The notes under the pieces: model-generated
The model's input: only the letters and a program-made list of their open reading frames with translations
The model's database searches: none
Told to the model about the DNA's origin: nothing
From: an uncultured Pelagibacteraceae bacterium
GTDB taxonomy: Bacteria > Pseudomonadota > Alphaproteobacteria > Pelagibacterales > Pelagibacteraceae
DNA length: 64,000 nt
Direction: 5' to 3'
Assembly: GCA_902634325.1 (NCBI GenBank)
Contig: CACPJP010000003.1
Span: 28,790 to 92,789, forward strand
Position numbers and translations under genes: made by a program
Part shown: in pieces, positions 62,716-64,000 of the stretch
Numbering within the stretch: position 1 is the stretch's first letter
How the letters are laid out: every line of letters starts with the position of its first letter

Positions 62716-63302
62716 AAAAATATTTACTTTTAGCTTTCATATTTTTTATTTTGAGTTCTTGCGTTGGTAGTTCTTCCGTTGGCATTTTTGGTTCGGGAGT
62801 TAGCGTGGCTTATGATCCTAGAACAGTGGGTATGCAGATTGACGATTCCATTATGCAAAAGAATTTAACTGCGAGACTAGCTTTACATGAAAAAAAGTAT
62901 TTAATTTACATAAGCACAAAAGTACTTGATGGGAATATCTTTTTATCTGGCAAGGTTGAAGAACCCGAAGAAAAGCTTAAGATTATTAAACTTGCTTGGG
63001 AAACAAAAGGGGTAAGATCAGTAAAAAGTGCTATAACAATTAAGGGAGAAACCAACTTTAAAAATTCTGCCAAGGATGCTCTTGTCACGACTCAGCTTAG
63101 AACAGCTTTAATTTTTAATAAGGATATTAAAGCTACAAATTACAATATTGATACAATTAATGGTAAAACTTATATTTTTGGAATTGCAATGACTCAAGAG
63201 GAAAAGAAAAAGGTTATTGAGGAAGCAAAAGAAATATATGGAGTTAAAGAAGTTGTACCGAGTATAATCTTGGTTGATGAGTTAAGTAGAAAGAAAAATT
63301 AA
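62691..63302 (+). CDS. BON-domain lipoprotein
   Basis: Lipobox-like FFILSSCVGSS; two BON-like repeats (FLSGKVEEPEEKLKIIKLAWETKGVRSVKSAI; YIFGIAMTQEEKKKVIEEAKEIYGVKEVVPSI). Confidence 0.88.
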   Translation: MFKYQKTVKKYLLLAFIFFILSSCVGSSSVGIFGSGVSVAYDPRTVGMQIDDSIMQKNLTARLALHEKKYLIYISTKVLDGNIFLSGKVEEPEEKLKIIKLAWETKGVRSVKSAITIKGETNFKNSAKDALVTTQLRTALIFNKDIKATNYNIDTINGKTYIFGIAMTQEEKKKVIEEAKEIYGVKEVVPSIILVDELSRKKN

Positions 63303-64000
63303 TTACTTTTCTTATTTTTGTAGTCAATGACATTTGCTGAGTAAGCCGCAACAGATGCAAGGTTTAGTATGTCACTTGGAGATGATCTCAGAGGAGCAAT
63401 TTCTATTGGTAATCCTAATCCAATTAAAAGTGGACCAATTGTTTTTGCTCCACCAATAGTTTTCATCAGTTTAGTTGATATGGCCGCACTATGAAGAGCA
63501 GGCATTATCAAAATATTAGCATTACCTACTATTTTAGAAAATGGATATGTTTCTTTGTACTTGGGATTTAAAGCTACATCCGGCTGCATTTCACCATCAA
63601 AATCGAAATCTACATTTTTATCTTTTAAAATCTCAATAGCTTCCCTAACATGCTTTGTATTTCTGGACTTTGGTTTCCCAAATGTAGAGTGAGATAAAAA
63701 AGCTACCTTTGGTTCAAAACCAAATAATTTAGCAACTCTAACACTAGACATTGCGATTTTTGTTAATTTTTCTGCAGACGGAAAATCATTTACTTGTGTG
63801 TCAGCAATAAAGATAGTTTTTTTGGGTGTAATGAGCATGTTTAGACCAAACAAAATTTCACCAGGTCTAGCATCTACCACTTTTTTAAGACTTTCAATGG
63901 ATGCAGCATAATGCCTAATATTTCCTGTTACCATTGCATCCGCATCTCCACAATCAACCATAGAAGCACCCCAGATAATTCTATCATTTCTGATTAATCT
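63299..64000 (-). CDS. maeB: NADP-dependent malic enzyme, C-terminal phosphotransacetylase-like domain (runs off window end)
   Basis: DGEMQPDVALNPKY, LIMPALHSAAISTKLMKTIGGAKTIGPLLIGL; frame stays open to base 64000 (RLIRNDRIIWGASMVDCGDADAM). Confidence 0.85.
   Translation of the reverse strand, partial: RLIRNDRIIWGASMVDCGDADAMVTGNIRHYAASIESLKKVVDARPGEILFGLNMLITPKKTIFIADTQVNDFPSAEKLTKIAMSSVRVAKLFGFEPKVAFLSHSTFGKPKSRNTKHVREAIEILKDKNVDFDFDGEMQPDVALNPKYKETYPFSKIVGNANILIMPALHSAAISTKLMKTIGGAKTIGPLLIGLGLPIEIAPLRSSPSDILNLASVAAYSANVIDYKNKKSN

Noticed and set aside
1-64000. CRISPR arrays, prophage, IS elements, toxin-antitoxin or restriction systems
   Set aside because: No regularly spaced repeats, transposase, integrase, phage structural or defence genes were recognised on either strand.

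Overview
AT-rich chromosomal window whose gene content and order (hemE / PPSR-maf-aroE-coaE-dnaQ, rho-mnmE-mnmG-rsmG-parA-parB, dense packing, few paralogues) look like a streamlined alphaproteobacterium of the SAR11/Pelagibacterales type. That assignment is inferred from sequence character and synteny; no database search was run. Nearly all of the window is core metabolism and information processing: tetrapyrrole genes (hemD, hemC, hemE, hemH, hemJ), an acetate module (acs plus Na+/solute symporters), histidine biosynthesis, hslVU, dnaK/dnaJ/grpE, and one tRNA-Gly(GCC). No CRISPR array, prophage, transposon or rRNA was seen. The most interesting signals are outside the supplied ORF track: (1) a probable replication origin in the hemE/PPSR gap; (2) two parS-like palindromes inside rsmG next to parAB; (3) an untracked 38-codon ORF with a KGKGSY motif resembling ArfA-type ribosome-rescue factors; (4) two matching RpoH-like promoters placed so close to hslV and dnaK that the mRNAs would be nearly leaderless; (5) a bidirectional terminator hairpin inside the 3' end of a ThiE-like ORF; (6) a polylysine/arginine N-terminal extension on acetyl-CoA synthetase; (7) hisH missing from the his cluster; and (8) an accessory insert between rho and mnmE.
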